From: Paraburkholderia edwinii
GTDB lineage: Bacteria; Pseudomonadota; Gammaproteobacteria; Burkholderiales; Burkholderiaceae
DNA: 64,000 bases
Reading direction: 5' to 3'
Assembly (NCBI RefSeq): GCF_019428685.1
Contig: NZ_CP080095.1
Coordinates: forward strand, 310,001 to 374,000
Under the pieces are notes generated by a model. It was not told where the DNA came from and made no database searches. It was given only the letters and a program-made list of their open reading frames with translations. A program made the position numbers and the translations under genes. Positions 1 to 9,646 of the stretch are shown here, piece after piece. How positions within the stretch are numbered: the stretch's first letter is position 1; each line of letters starts with the position of its first letter.

Positions 1-1071
1 TCATCGCGCCAGCCGCGCCGCGAGAACGTCGAATTCTTCGCGACCCAGGACGCCGCGCGCGCCGCCGGCTACCGCGACTGCAAGCGCTGTCAGCCGGGCG
101 GTCTGCCGCGCGAGATGGACATCGTCAATCGCGCGTGCGCGGTGCTCGATGCGGACCCGCAGCAGCGGCTGACGCTCGCCCAGCTGAGCGACGCGGTGCA
201 TGTGAGCCCGTTCCATCTGCAACGACTTTTCAAGCGCGTGGTCGGCGTGTCGCCGCGCCAGTATCAGGCCGCGCAGCGCGGCGCGGCGCTGCGCGACGCG
301 CTCAAGCGGGGCACCAACGTCACGCGCGCCACGGTCGACGCCGGCTTCAGCTCGCCGTCGCGCATGTACGACACCGCGCCGGCTGAACTCGGCATGGCGC
401 CGTCCGCGTATCGCCGCAAGGGCGCGGGCCTCGTCGTGCGCCATGCGAGCGCATCGACGCCGCTCGGCACCGTGCTCGTCGCGGCCACCGATCGCGGGAT
501 CTGCAAGATCGCGTTCGGCGACGACCGGGCCGAACTCGTCGACGGACTCCGTGAGGAATTCGCGAACGCCGAACTCGTCGAGGATGCGGCACGGCTCGCC
601 CCGTTCGTCGCGCAAATCGATGCGTACCTGCGTGGCTCGGAGCAGCGCGTCGACCTGCCGCTCGACATCGCGCCGACAGCGTTCCAGCAGCGCGTCTGGG
701 ACGCGCTGCGTCGGATTCCGTACGGCGAGACGCGCAGCTACTCGGAGATCGCGGAAGCGGTCGGCTCGCCGCAGGCCGTGCGGGCGGTCGCCGGCGCGTG
801 CGCATCTAACCCGGTGGCGCTGGCGATTCCGTGCCATCGCGTGCTGCATAAGGACGGGTCGTTGAGCGGCTATCGCTGGGGCGCGGAGCGCAAGGCGGCG
901 CTGCTCGATGCAGAACGGCAGCACGGCGACGGCGCATCGCATGCGGCGCCGGCGAACGGCAAATCGACAAGCGGCGCGTCCACGGCTGCCGCCACTCGCG
1001 GCAGGGCAACCTCAAACGCAACCGCAACCCGCCAATCAAACCAAACCGCCGACCTGGGCCACGCCGCTTGA
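1..1071 (+). CDS. ada: Ada-type bifunctional methyltransferase/regulator, 5' end cut by the window
   Basis: Open from the first base; about 356 residues are visible. Ada moves methyl groups from alkylated DNA to its own cysteines and then activates alkylation-repair genes. The visible start holds the second half of the N-terminal zinc domain (DCKRCQP, two ligand cysteines). An AraC-type helix-turn-helix follows (VSPFHLQRLFKRVVGVSPRQY), then the O6-methylguanine methyltransferase domain with the acceptor motif IPCHRV. The N-terminal acceptor cysteine lies outside the window. After the usual end there is an unusual tail of about 50 residues rich in Ser, Thr, Ala and Asn. The stop overlaps the start of alkA, so the two are probably co-transcribed as an adaptive-response pair. 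Confidence 0.93.
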   Translation, partial: SSRQPRRENVEFFATQDAARAAGYRDCKRCQPGGLPREMDIVNRACAVLDADPQQRLTLAQLSDAVHVSPFHLQRLFKRVVGVSPRQYQAAQRGAALRDALKRGTNVTRATVDAGFSSPSRMYDTAPAELGMAPSAYRRKGAGLVVRHASASTPLGTVLVAATDRGICKIAFGDDRAELVDGLREEFANAELVEDAARLAPFVAQIDAYLRGSEQRVDLPLDIAPTAFQQRVWDALRRIPYGETRSYSEIAEAVGSPQAVRAVAGACASNPVALAIPCHRVLHKDGSLSGYRWGAERKAALLDAERQHGDGASHAAPANGKSTSGASTAAATRGRATSNATATRQSNQTADLGHAA

Positions 1072-1982
1072 GCACCCAAAACAACATCGAACTCGAACTA
1101 CCGTTCAAAGCACCGTACGACTGGCCGCGCACGCTGCGCTTCTTCTCGGGCCGCGCAACACCAGGGGTCGAAGCAGTCGAAGAGGGCGCGTACCGGCGCG
1201 CGATCGAATGGGCCGGCGACAGCGGCACGCTGCAGGTCACGCAGCATCCGAAGAAGCGCTGCCTCGTCGCGACCATCGACGGCGCCGCCGCGCGCCATGC
1301 AGATTCGCTCGTCGAACCGATCTCGCGCATGTTCGACCTGCGCGCCGATCCGCGCGCGATCGGCGCGGCGCTTTCCGCGGATCCGTGGCTCGCGCCGCTC
1401 GTCGACGCGGCGCCCGGTCTGCGTGTGCCGGGCGCGTGGTCGGGCTTCGAACTGGTCGTGCGCGCAATCGTCGGCCAGCAGGTCAGCGTGAAAGCCGCGA
1501 CGACGATCATCGGCCGGCTCGTCGAGCGCGCCGGCAAACGTATCGAAGACCATCCGCACGAACGCACCGCGTGGCGTTTTCCGACACCGGCCGCGCTGGC
1601 GTCCGTCGATCTCGCGCAGATCGGCATGCCTGGCAAGCGTGTTGCCGCACTGCAAGGTTTCGCGCAGGCAGTCGCGACCGGCGCGGTGCCGCTCGACGAC
1701 CCCACCGCCGACGCCGCGGCGCTGCGCGCCGCGCTGCTCGCGCTGCCCGGCATCGGACCGTGGACCGTCGAATACGTCGCAATGCGCGCATGGCGCGACG
1801 CCGATGCGTGGCCCGCATGGGATCTGGTACTGATGCAATCGATCGCCGCGCGCGACCCGGCGCTGGTCCGCCCGACCCAGCAGCGCACGCGCACCGATGC
1901 GTGGCGGCCGTGGCGCGCGTATGCCGCGATGCACCTGTGGAATGAAGTTACGGACCGGATGGGCGCCGCGCGGGGCGGATAG
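1068..1982 (+). CDS. alkA: DNA-3-methyladenine glycosylase II (AlkA family)
   Basis: 304 residues. It excises alkylated purines in base excision repair. The helix-hairpin-helix and Gly/Pro-rich loop are clear (LPGIGPWTVEYVAMRAW), followed by WPAWDLVL, where the Asp matches the catalytic Asp of the HhH-GPD family. The N-terminal part fits the AlkA N-terminal domain. The start is a TTG that shares four bases with the ada stop (TTGA); this is the only start that fits and it implies translational coupling. Paired with ada, it forms an alkylation-damage repair operon. Confidence 0.92.
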   Translation: MSTQNNIELELPFKAPYDWPRTLRFFSGRATPGVEAVEEGAYRRAIEWAGDSGTLQVTQHPKKRCLVATIDGAAARHADSLVEPISRMFDLRADPRAIGAALSADPWLAPLVDAAPGLRVPGAWSGFELVVRAIVGQQVSVKAATTIIGRLVERAGKRIEDHPHERTAWRFPTPAALASVDLAQIGMPGKRVAALQGFAQAVATGAVPLDDPTADAAALRAALLALPGIGPWTVEYVAMRAWRDADAWPAWDLVLMQSIAARDPALVRPTQQRTRTDAWRPWRAYAAMHLWNEVTDRMGAARGG

Positions 1983-2397
1983 CACCGGTTAGTTGAGATC
2001 GCTAACCGTTGGTATAAAGACGGCATTTATTTGCAAGCTGGCGATCACAGCTCATACCAATCCTAACCATGCCGACCTCAGCCTGACGACCACCGCTCAT
2101 GGTGCAACGCGAAAACGAGCATAAGCGCGCATAAACGGGTTGCACGCCGTGTAAAACACCCACCTGCGGCGTACAGTAGACGGAGCACGCACGCCCGACC
2201 CAGCGCCCGGGCACGCGCTATTCGAACCGAATTGCGCCGCCCGCCGAGTCGCTTCGAAAGCGCGCCAAGTCGGGTCAAGCAGCCGTCGTGGCGAGATGTT
2301 AAAGTGCCCGCTACTGAAAATTACGCCGCGCGTGATCAACCGCATCGTGCATGCGGTAGCCGGGTATCACCACCCCGGCAGCGTGCGACATCATTCA
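1983..2397. other. alkA-gshA intergenic region
   Basis: 415 bases without a convincing gene. Just after alkA there is an inverted repeat, CGGTTAG (1986-1992) and CTAACCG (2002-2008), with a 9-base spacer and no T-run. It may be a weak terminator or a protein site. The rest presumably carries the gshA promoter, but I could not place a good -35/-10 pair. Confidence 0.4.
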
Positions 2398-4011
2398 ATG
2401 CCAAACACGAAATCCCCGCGCACGACCGACGCGCTGTTACACCGTCTGTCCGTGCTGACTTCCGGCCCGCAGCGCGACGCGCTGACGACGGGCCTGCGCG
2501 GCATCGAAAAAGAAAGTCTGCGTGTCACACACGATTGTCGTCTCGCGACGACGCCGCATCCTCGCGCGCTCGGCTCGGCGCTCACGCATCCGTCGCTGAC
2601 CACCGATTATTCGGAAGCGCTGCTCGAACTCATCACGCCCGCCGAGCACGACGCCTCGCTCGCGCTCGAGCAACTCGAAACGCTGCATCGCTTCGTCTAC
2701 GGAAAGCTCGGCAACGAGATTCTGTGGAACAACTCGATGCCCGGGCTGCTGCCCGAAGACGACGAAATCCCGATTGCGCGCTACGGCACATCGAATATCG
2801 GCAAGCTGAAGTACGTGTATCGCGTCGGCCTCGCTTTGCGCTATGGGCGCACGATGCAATGCATCGCCGGCATCCACTACAACTATTCGCTGAACGAAGA
2901 AGTGTGGCGACTGCTGCACGTCGACCAGCAATCCACTGCGAGCGCGGTCGATTTCCAGTCCGAACGCTATCTCGCGCTGATCCGCAATTTCCGCCGCACG
3001 AACTGGCTGCTCATGTATCTGTTCGGCGCGTCGCCGGCGCTCGACAGGCGCTTTTTGCGCAACCGTCCGCATACGCTCGAAGCATTTGACGCCGACACGT
3101 TCTATCGCCCGTACGCCACGAGCCTGCGAATGAGCGATCTCGGCTACTCGAACACGACCGGTCAGTCCGCGCTTCATGCGGACTACGACACGCTTTCCGG
3201 CTACCTCGATGCGCTCGCCGAAGCGGTCAGCCAGCCTTATCCGCAGTACGAAGCAATCGGTACCAAGCGCGACGGCGAATGGGTGCAGATCAACACGAAC
3301 GTGCTGCAGATCGAAAACGAGTTCTACTCGACGATCCGGCCGAAGCGCGTCACGTATTCGGGCGAGCGTCCGCTGCATGCACTCGCGGCGCGCGGCGTGC
3401 AATACGTCGAAGTCCGTTGCATGGATATCGATCCGTTCGAACCGACCGGCCTGTCGCTCGAAGCCGCGCGCTTCCTCGATGCGTATCTGCTTGTCTGCGC
3501 CCTCGAGGACAGCGCGCCGCTGCCGCCGCTCGCGTACACAGAAGCGAACCGCAACTTCTGTCTCGTGACAACGGAAGGCCGCAAGCCGGGCCTCGAACTG
3601 ATGCGCGATGGTCAGCCCGTGGCGATGATGGATTGGGCGAACACCTTGCTTGATCGCATCGCCATCGCGGCGACCACGCTCGATGCGGTTCAAGGCGGTG
3701 ACAGTCATACGCGTGCGGTCGCGGCGCAGCGCGCGAAGCTCGCGGACCCGTCGTTGACGCCTTCGGCGCGCGTGCTGCAAACGATGCGCGACAAGCAGCA
3801 AGGCTTCCTCGCCTTTGGGCTCGAGCAAAGCGAAGCGCACGCGGCGTACTTCGGCGCGCGGCCGCTCGATGCTGCGTCGGAGAAAGAGTTCGAGACGCTC
3901 GCCGTGGAATCGCTCGCCGCACAAGAAAAACTCGAGCGCGAAGAAACGGGCTCATTCGATGCGTTCGTCGCCGCGTATCGCGCGTACACGTTGAACCGCT
4001 TCAGCGTCTGA
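2398..4011 (+). CDS. gshA: glutamate-cysteine ligase, GshA type 1
   Basis: 537 residues, normal for the family. It joins L-glutamate and L-cysteine with ATP, the first and limiting step of glutathione synthesis in the cytosol. The N-terminal signature TGLRGIEKESLRV and the internal block ENEFYSTIRPKR are typical of proteobacterial GshA. An upstream in-frame ATG at 2296 would add 34 residues that look unlike the family. The ATG at 2398 (MPNTKSPRTTDALLHRL) is therefore chosen. It stands as a single gene. A second, unrelated ligase of the YbdK type lies at 28.7 kb. Confidence 0.95.
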   Translation: MPNTKSPRTTDALLHRLSVLTSGPQRDALTTGLRGIEKESLRVTHDCRLATTPHPRALGSALTHPSLTTDYSEALLELITPAEHDASLALEQLETLHRFVYGKLGNEILWNNSMPGLLPEDDEIPIARYGTSNIGKLKYVYRVGLALRYGRTMQCIAGIHYNYSLNEEVWRLLHVDQQSTASAVDFQSERYLALIRNFRRTNWLLMYLFGASPALDRRFLRNRPHTLEAFDADTFYRPYATSLRMSDLGYSNTTGQSALHADYDTLSGYLDALAEAVSQPYPQYEAIGTKRDGEWVQINTNVLQIENEFYSTIRPKRVTYSGERPLHALAARGVQYVEVRCMDIDPFEPTGLSLEAARFLDAYLLVCALEDSAPLPPLAYTEANRNFCLVTTEGRKPGLELMRDGQPVAMMDWANTLLDRIAIAATTLDAVQGGDSHTRAVAAQRAKLADPSLTPSARVLQTMRDKQQGFLAFGLEQSEAHAAYFGARPLDAASEKEFETLAVESLAAQEKLEREETGSFDAFVAAYRAYTLNRFSV

Positions 4012-4320
4012 CGTCGGCATTCAGAAACTGCGAAAAGTCGCGCGTACGTATCGCGAGGTAACGTCTACCCGCCTGGACCTCGCGCGCGTGCGCGATCAGC
4101 AAGAATTCCACCGCCGCCGCCGCGCATCGAGTGAAAGCATCGAAGCGTGGCCCCAAACGTACCCGATCGCATTCAATCGCATGAAACACGCTCGGCGCGC
4201 GCGGGTCCAACCTGTATTGCAGTATTGCAGACCGGCCTGCGAAACAGCCTGCGAAGCGCCTGCAGACCGGCGCGCGAAGCTCGCGACGAGGGCGTGCATC
4301 GTTCAGGGAGGAAGGATGCG
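4012..4320. other. gshA-lipoprotein intergenic region
   Basis: 309 bases. No gene is supported; an in-frame extension of the next gene into this stretch has atypical residues. A strong ribosome-binding site (GGGAGGAAGG) lies at its right end, just before 4321. Confidence 0.4.
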
Positions 4321-4827
4321 ATGAAAAAAGGTCTATTGGCCGTGTTGTGCGTGCTCGCCGCCGGATGCTCGACGCGCGGGCAGGTGAACCCCGACGTGAT
4401 GCAGATCGCCACGGCGCCGCTCACGTGCTCGACGAAAGCCGAATGCGACATGTGGTGGCAGCGTGCGCGAACCTGGGTGACCGATCATTCGCGCTTCGAC
4501 GTGACGACCGCCACCGATTCGCTGATCCAGACCGCGGGCCCCGACGGCGGCAAGCGCGACCTCGCTTATCAGATCACGAAGGCGTCGAACAACGACGGCA
4601 CATCGACGATCGGCTTCTCCGCGCATTGCGACAGCTCGCTCGGGTGCAAGCCGAATCCCTGGGAAGCGGGCGCGGACTTCAAGCAGTACGTGCGAGGCGG
4701 CAACACAAACGCGAATGCGAATGTCACGACGCCGGCAGGCACGTCGACGCCACCGGCAACCCATCCCGCCGACGCGATGCCCGGGCAAACGATGCCGTCG
4801 CCTACAGGCGAGCCGGTCTCGCAGTAG
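4321..4827 (+). CDS. small lipoprotein of unknown function
   Basis: 168 residues. The N-terminus is a lipoprotein signal (MKKGLLAVLCVLAAGCS) with lipobox LAAGC, so Cys16 is probably lipidated. The start at 4321 is preceded by a strong Shine-Dalgarno, GGGAGGAAGG. The middle has several cysteines (about 38, 43, 101 and 106), which could form disulfides in the periplasm. It ends in a Thr/Pro-rich, low-complexity tail. I do not recognise a named domain. Longer readings from upstream ATGs would hide the signal peptide and are rejected. The next gene is another lipoprotein in the same direction. Confidence 0.75.
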   Translation: MKKGLLAVLCVLAAGCSTRGQVNPDVMQIATAPLTCSTKAECDMWWQRARTWVTDHSRFDVTTATDSLIQTAGPDGGKRDLAYQITKASNNDGTSTIGFSAHCDSSLGCKPNPWEAGADFKQYVRGGNTNANANVTTPAGTSTPPATHPADAMPGQTMPSPTGEPVSQ

Positions 4828-4938
4828 TCAGCGAGTCCGTCACGCGGCTTTATAGGGATGCTTTAAGACTTCTCCGATTGGACATGTCGATGACCGAATT
4901 TATCGTTCGGTCACCCTCAATTCCATCGAGAAGCTCCC

Positions 4939-5643
4939 ATGTACATTCGACTTTTCTTCGCGGCCGCCTGCGTCGCACTCGCGGCTGGTTGCACCACTTC
5001 ATCCGGTCTTACCTATAACAACGACGTGATCACGTTGGCCAACGGCACGCAGGCGCATCGCGTGCAGTGTCTGGGCCTCGCCGAAACCACGGAAAGCTGT
5101 ATGGACCAGGTCCGCAAGGTTTGCGGCGACAAGCAGGCGTTGCGCGTGTCCGCTACCGATCGCGCGATCTCCGGCTATAAGCCCGAAAACGATCCGCGTG
5201 AAATTCTCTTCACCTGCGCGACGCCGGTCGTTCAGCAGCCTGCTCCGCAAGCGGCGCCGCAACCGGCTCCGCAGCCCGCACCGGCACCCGCGCCGGCTCG
5301 CAAGGTCACGCTGCAAGGCGACGCGAACTTCGCCACCAACAGCGCGACGCTCACGCCCGCCGCCAAGGCGAACCTCGACGAATTTATCGCGGCCAATCGC
5401 GGCGTCGATGTCCAGCAACTGACGATCGCCGGCTACACCGATTCGACCGGTTCCGCCGCGCTCAACGAGCGGCTGTCGACAGCCCGCGCGCGCTCGGTTC
5501 AGGCATATCTCGGATCGCACGGCTTGCGCGCCGCGAATTACAGCGTGAATGGCTACGGCAGCGCATCGCCGGTCGATACGAATGCGACGGCTGCAGGCCG
5601 CGCGAAGAATCGCCGCGTCGAAATCCAGGTCGACGGCCAGTAA
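4939..5643 (+). CDS. OmpA-family lipoprotein (Pal-like, peptidoglycan-binding)
   Basis: 234 residues. The lipoprotein signal MYIRLFFAAACVALAAGC is followed by an N-terminal region with four cysteines of unknown role. A Pro-Ala-Gln linker spans about residues 95-122, and a C-terminal OmpA domain about 125-234 (GYTDSTGSAALNERLSTARA, ending NRRVEIQV). The OmpA domain binds peptidoglycan and would tether the outer membrane to the wall. The N-terminal part differs from classical Pal, so it is probably one of several OmpA-type lipoproteins in the genome. A perfect intrinsic terminator follows. Confidence 0.9.
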   Translation: MYIRLFFAAACVALAAGCTTSSGLTYNNDVITLANGTQAHRVQCLGLAETTESCMDQVRKVCGDKQALRVSATDRAISGYKPENDPREILFTCATPVVQQPAPQAAPQPAPQPAPAPAPARKVTLQGDANFATNSATLTPAAKANLDEFIAANRGVDVQQLTIAGYTDSTGSAALNERLSTARARSVQAYLGSHGLRAANYSVNGYGSASPVDTNATAAGRAKNRRVEIQVDGQ

Positions 5644-5710
5644 TACCTTTCCGCGGTTTCTTTTCCGCCAGAAAAAACGGGCCGTCGTTCCCCGGACCCG
5701 TATTGTGCGG

Positions 5711-5744
5711 CGGCATCGGCATTGAGCCGATGCCGTTTTTTTTT
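5711..5744 (+). terminator. intrinsic terminator after the OmpA-family gene
   Basis: Perfect 10-bp stem CGGCATCGGC/GCCGATGCCG with loop ATTGA, followed by nine T. It lies 68 bases after the stop codon of the OmpA-family lipoprotein. Confidence 0.92.
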
Positions 5745-6310
5745 CGTCCATACCGTTTGCATCGGGCGCGTCGCGAGCACCCTCGCGAATTTCAGCATCC
5801 ATCGATAGGATGCGCAAATACGCCCGATAGCATTCATGCCTAGGCAACTAAAACGAGCCGTGTCCTCAAGCGTTGGTCACTTTACGTCGCTGCACTTTTA
5901 GGTGGCGCAAAGCGTAAAACTCTTTTGCGCCAACGGTTCCATTTGCGGTCGACGACGGCCATTCCCGGATGCCTTATCGGCCCGCGCTGTTAGCAAGCAC
6001 TCACCTTCAGCGCGCCGTTATTTGCATCTGGCGAGAATAATCGGGTCACTCCTTGCTTAATGAGCACGAAATGCACAGATTTGGTGTGCGTCAGCTCATC
6101 TCCTACATCAGACAAAACGCAGATCTTCCTCAAAGCGCCTGCTCGAAAAACAACACTCGATCAGGGGTTGCGCGCGGACTATGTTGAAACTTAATTGCAT
6201 AGTCAATATTATGTCAGTCAACGAGTTACGCGCGATTCGCGCCATTCGAGACCATGTTCTGACCGCTTCAAAGCGTGCCCGCCCGTGCCGGCCGCAGAGG
6301 AAATCCCGCG
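5745..6310. other. gene-poor, lower-GC intergenic region
   Basis: About 570 bases with no supported gene. An inverted repeat TGGCGCAAA (5903-5911) / TTTGCGCCA (5924-5932) lies within it. The stretch 6040-6230 is clearly less GC-rich than its neighbours and could hold the promoter of the membrane protein at 6311. No clear -35/-10 pair was placed. Confidence 0.4.
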
Positions 6311-6685
6311 ATGCTGTACCTGAAAAACACCCTTGGCGGCCTGAGCCGCTCCCTGATCGATTCCGCGCTGCTTAATTTTCAGAAGCCGTATCGTTGGTGG
6401 AAATTCGCCCTTTATGCAGTCGTTTTCGTGCTGCCGGGCGGATCGCTTGGGGTGTTATTTCTCGCGTGGATCGATCATCGGCGCGCGCGCCGCAGCGCGA
6501 AGCCCGCCGCTACGGTCAAGCCGGTCGCGTTGCTGGCCGTAACATCGATGAAAGCAAAGGCGCCGTCGGCCATGAAAAGCATCGCGCCGGGCGCGGTCAT
6601 CTGCCAGACGCGCTCCGACGCGCCCGCGTGTCGCGCCGCCGCCGGCAAGCAGGCCCGCCAGGGCTCGGCTGACCTTCGCGCGTGA
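6311..6685 (+). CDS. small membrane protein of unknown function
   Basis: 124 residues. The N-terminal half is convincing: an amphipathic start (MLYLKNTLGGLSRSLIDSAL), an aromatic-basic stretch (KPYRWWKFALYA), one hydrophobic segment at about residues 28-50 (VVFVLPGGSLGVLFLAW), then an Arg-rich cytosolic anchor. The second half is Ala/Lys/Arg-rich and low in complexity, so the true end is less sure than the start. The ATG at 6311 is preceded by AGAGGAAA. I do not recognise a named family. Confidence 0.6.
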   Translation: MLYLKNTLGGLSRSLIDSALLNFQKPYRWWKFALYAVVFVLPGGSLGVLFLAWIDHRRARRSAKPAATVKPVALLAVTSMKAKAPSAMKSIAPGAVICQTRSDAPACRAAAGKQARQGSADLRA

Positions 6686-7196
6686 ATCGCGTCCAGCGAA
6701 TCGCAAATCGCCTGATCAGCCTTGCGTCCACGCATACGTTACGGAACCGCCGGTTCAACGTTGACTGACGCTTGAGCCCGCGGGGCCGTTTTGTCGAGCC
6801 GCATCCGTCGGGCGCCCGTTTCCCTCGCACATCTGATCAAACACACTGCAGTTCCGGGCAGCGCTGCCTGCAGCAAGGCAGCGCGCGACAGCCCCACCGC
6901 CGGGTCGTATCCGCCGACCGCCCAAACATCCTCCTGGCCCTCCGCGTCCGCCGCAGTAACGACACGTAACCTTGCGAACACCCTCCGTAACACATCTGCA
7001 AGGCTCACCGCATTACTCTTCTGTCTCCGGGCGAGGCGCAGTAAGCTAGCGGTCGCGCGTCGCGGCACAACCACCTGGCTCACGCGGCAGCTTCGTTCAC
7101 GCCCGATTTTCATCATCAGCAGCAGACCACGCGCAACCGCCGGCCTTTTGCATTGTCCACGGGCCGAATCGACAGGAATTCAAGGAATTCATTTGC
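6686..7196. other. region upstream of the outer-membrane efflux gene
   Basis: 511 bases. Short open frames exist on both strands, but none has a plausible start site or a protein-like composition. Near the right end GGAATTCA occurs twice in tandem (within 7176-7193), and the second copy gives an AAGGAATT ribosome-binding site for the gene at 7197. Confidence 0.4.
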
Positions 7197-8801
7197 ATGC
7201 AGTCCGATTTCACGACGCGCCGTAGCGCCACCGCGCCCCGCGCCATGACGATCGCCGTCGCGGCGGCGCTCGCCGCGATGCTGGCCGGCTGCGCGGTCGG
7301 CCCCGACTACAAGCGGCCGACAACCGAAATTCCGGCGTCCTACAAGGAAGCCGCGGAAGGCTGGAAGGTTGCGCAGCCGAACGATCAGCACGATCGCGGC
7401 CCGTGGTGGACCATTTATAACGATCCGCAGCTCAACGCGCTTGAAGACAAGCTCAACGCGTCAAACCAGTCGATCGCGCAATTCGCCGCCGCCTACCGGC
7501 AGGCGCGCGCGCTCGTCGCCGAAGCGCGCTCGGCCTATTTCCCGGTGGTCACGCTGAACGGCAGCGGCGAGCGGCAGCAATCGCCGGCACGCAGCGGCGG
7601 CTTCGTCACGGGCACCGGCTCGGTCGGCTCGTCGGGCTCGATTACCAACAGCTTCCGCCTGTCCGCCGACGCGACATGGGAGCCGGATCTGTGGGGCCAG
7701 GTGAGCCGCACCGTGGCGGCGCAAAAAGCCGGGCAGCAGGGCGCCGCCGCCGATCTCGCGAACGCGCGCCTGTCGGCACAAGGCACGCTCGCGCAAACCT
7801 ACTTCGCGCTGCGCTCGCTCGATTCCCAGCAAAAACTGCTCGACGACACCGTCGTGTCGTTCGAAAAGTCGTTGCAATTGACGCAGAATCGCTATGCGCA
7901 GGGCGTCGCCGCGCGCTCGGATGTGATCCAAGCGCAGACGCAACTGCAGTCCGCGCAAGCCGCCGCGATCGACAACGGCGTCGCGCGCGCGCAGAACGAG
8001 CATGCGATCGCAGTGCTGGTCGGCGAACCCGCTTCGACGTTTTCGCTGCCGCCGGCGCCGCTCGATGCGACGCCGCCCGACGTACCCGCGCAGCTGCCAT
8101 CGGCACTGCTCGAGCGGCGCCCCGACATCGCGTCGGCCGAGCGCAAGGCCGCGGCCGCGAACGAACAGATCGGCATCGCGATCGCCGCCTACTTCCCGAC
8201 ACTCTCGCTGTCCACGAGCGGCGGCTTCGAAAGCTCAGTGTTCTCGCAGTTGCTGCAGGCGCCATCGCGCTTCTGGACGGTGGGCCCGCAGCTCGCCGCG
8301 ACGCTCTTCGACTTCGGCCTGCGCGGCGCGCAGACCGACGCGGCACGCGCGGCCTACGACCAGAACGTGGCCACGTATCGGCAGACGGTGCTGACGGCGT
8401 TCCAGGACGTCGAGGACAACCTCGCATCGCTGCGTATTCTCGGCAGGGAAATCGTCGTGCAGCAGCAGGCCGTGCAGTCGGCGCAGCAGGCGCTCGCGAT
8501 CGTCACGAACGAGTACAAGGCCGGCACCGTCGACTATCTGAACGTGCTCGCCGCGCAGACCACGGCGTTTAACGCGGAGCAGAAGCTCGCGAGCATCGCG
8601 GGCCAGCGCATGGTGTCGTCGGCTGGACTCGTGAAGGCGCTCGGCGGCGGCTGGGATGTCGCGCAGATGAATCGCGAAGATGGCGGGGTCGCGGCGCCGG
8701 CGCCCGCCCCGGCGGAAGGTGCGTCGGCGCCGCAAGCGGCAGCTGGTTCAGCGCCGGTCGCGCAGAAGGGCGCCGCCGCGGGCGAAGTGCGCAACGACTA
8801 A
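7197..8801 (+). CDS. outer-membrane efflux lipoprotein, NodT/OprM family
   Basis: 534 residues. It is the outer-membrane duct of a tripartite export pump. The lipoprotein signal has lipobox LAGC, followed by the family signature AVGPDYKRP. Two outer-membrane efflux repeats follow (about 85-270 and 290-480), with ERRPDIASAERKAAAANEQIGIA and later YKAGTVDYLNVLAAQT. The tail of about 50 residues is Ala/Pro-rich. Unusually, no membrane-fusion or RND/MFS partner gene lies next to it, and the following genes are convergent. It may serve a pump encoded elsewhere. Confidence 0.92.
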   Translation: MQSDFTTRRSATAPRAMTIAVAAALAAMLAGCAVGPDYKRPTTEIPASYKEAAEGWKVAQPNDQHDRGPWWTIYNDPQLNALEDKLNASNQSIAQFAAAYRQARALVAEARSAYFPVVTLNGSGERQQSPARSGGFVTGTGSVGSSGSITNSFRLSADATWEPDLWGQVSRTVAAQKAGQQGAAADLANARLSAQGTLAQTYFALRSLDSQQKLLDDTVVSFEKSLQLTQNRYAQGVAARSDVIQAQTQLQSAQAAAIDNGVARAQNEHAIAVLVGEPASTFSLPPAPLDATPPDVPAQLPSALLERRPDIASAERKAAAANEQIGIAIAAYFPTLSLSTSGGFESSVFSQLLQAPSRFWTVGPQLAATLFDFGLRGAQTDAARAAYDQNVATYRQTVLTAFQDVEDNLASLRILGREIVVQQQAVQSAQQALAIVTNEYKAGTVDYLNVLAAQTTAFNAEQKLASIAGQRMVSSAGLVKALGGGWDVAQMNREDGGVAAPAPAPAEGASAPQAAAGSAPVAQKGAAAGEVRND

Positions 8802-8844
8802 CCGGTCGGGAACAAGCGGCGCGGCCAACGACCCTACCCACGCC

Positions 8845-9627
8845 TCAATGCGTGAAATCGAGCGAAACCGTCCCTTTCCCCACCGGCGGCCCGATCAGAT
8901 TTAACAGTCCCGCGAGATTGTCGAGCTGATCCGGCGTCGCGCTCGCGGTGCCCTGAAACGACGTCGACTGCCCACCGAACGACCCACGCCCATTCAGCAG
9001 CAACGGTCCCTTCAGCGTCGACAGATCGACCGTCGCCGCCGCGCCTTGCGCCTGAATCACGACGCGATACGAGCCGAGCGGCTTCACACGCGACACGCTC
9101 GAACTCATTTCGTTGAGCAGCACTGAGAGCTGCCCGAACGCGTCGCGGCCGAAGCTGCGCCAGTCGGTCCACGACAGCCGCACATCGCCTTGCAGGTTCA
9201 GCGTATTGAACGGCGCGCCGAGACCCGCGAGCAGCGACGCCGGCACCTGAATCGCGCCCGCCGTCATGGTGGCGCCAAGGCGCGACACATCGACCTGAAC
9301 CGCGTCAGGCATCGCATCGGTCTGGCGCATCCGCATGCGCACGCGGCCCGTGAAAAGCGGCCAGAACGACGTCTGCCATTCGATACGCCCCGGCAGCAGC
9401 GTCGCGCCGGCGCCGTCGGGACCCGCGGCCAGCATCAACACTGCGGAGCCCTGCCACAGCGATCCATCGGGTTCGATCAGATTCACGTGCCCATGCGTCG
9501 CCTTCGCGAATTGCGGCGTAATCCATGCGGCCGGCAGCGTGACGAGCAGCACCGCGCCGCATGAAAACAGCGCGACGATCACCCACGGCAACGCAGCGCC
9601 GATGCGGCGCATCCAGAGATTCTTCAC
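8845..9627 (-). CDS. gspN: type II secretion protein GspN
   Basis: 260 residues, the last gene of the gsp cluster. GspN is an accessory inner-membrane protein of some type II secretion systems. One N-terminal membrane segment is visible (ALPWVIVALFSCGAVLLVTL), followed by a periplasmic domain with the family-like opening GHVNLIEPDGSLWQGSA. It starts 19 bases after gspM, in the same operon. It converges with the efflux gene, only 43 bases apart. Confidence 0.85.
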   Translation of the reverse strand: MKNLWMRRIGAALPWVIVALFSCGAVLLVTLPAAWITPQFAKATHGHVNLIEPDGSLWQGSAVLMLAAGPDGAGATLLPGRIEWQTSFWPLFTGRVRMRMRQTDAMPDAVQVDVSRLGATMTAGAIQVPASLLAGLGAPFNTLNLQGDVRLSWTDWRSFGRDAFGQLSVLLNEMSSSVSRVKPLGSYRVVIQAQGAAATVDLSTLKGPLLLNGRGSFGGQSTSFQGTASATPDQLDNLAGLLNLIGPPVGKGTVSLDFTH

Positions 9628-9646
9628 AGGGGTTATCCGCGCCGGG

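Noticed and set aside
2437..3924. 495-codon open frame on the minus strand within gshA
   Set aside because: Antisense shadow of a well-recognised gene; low-complexity, Arg-rich translation.
6739..7225. Short open frames on both strands upstream of the efflux gene
   Set aside because: No ribosome-binding sites or recognisable motifs, and the two strands compete. They were not called.
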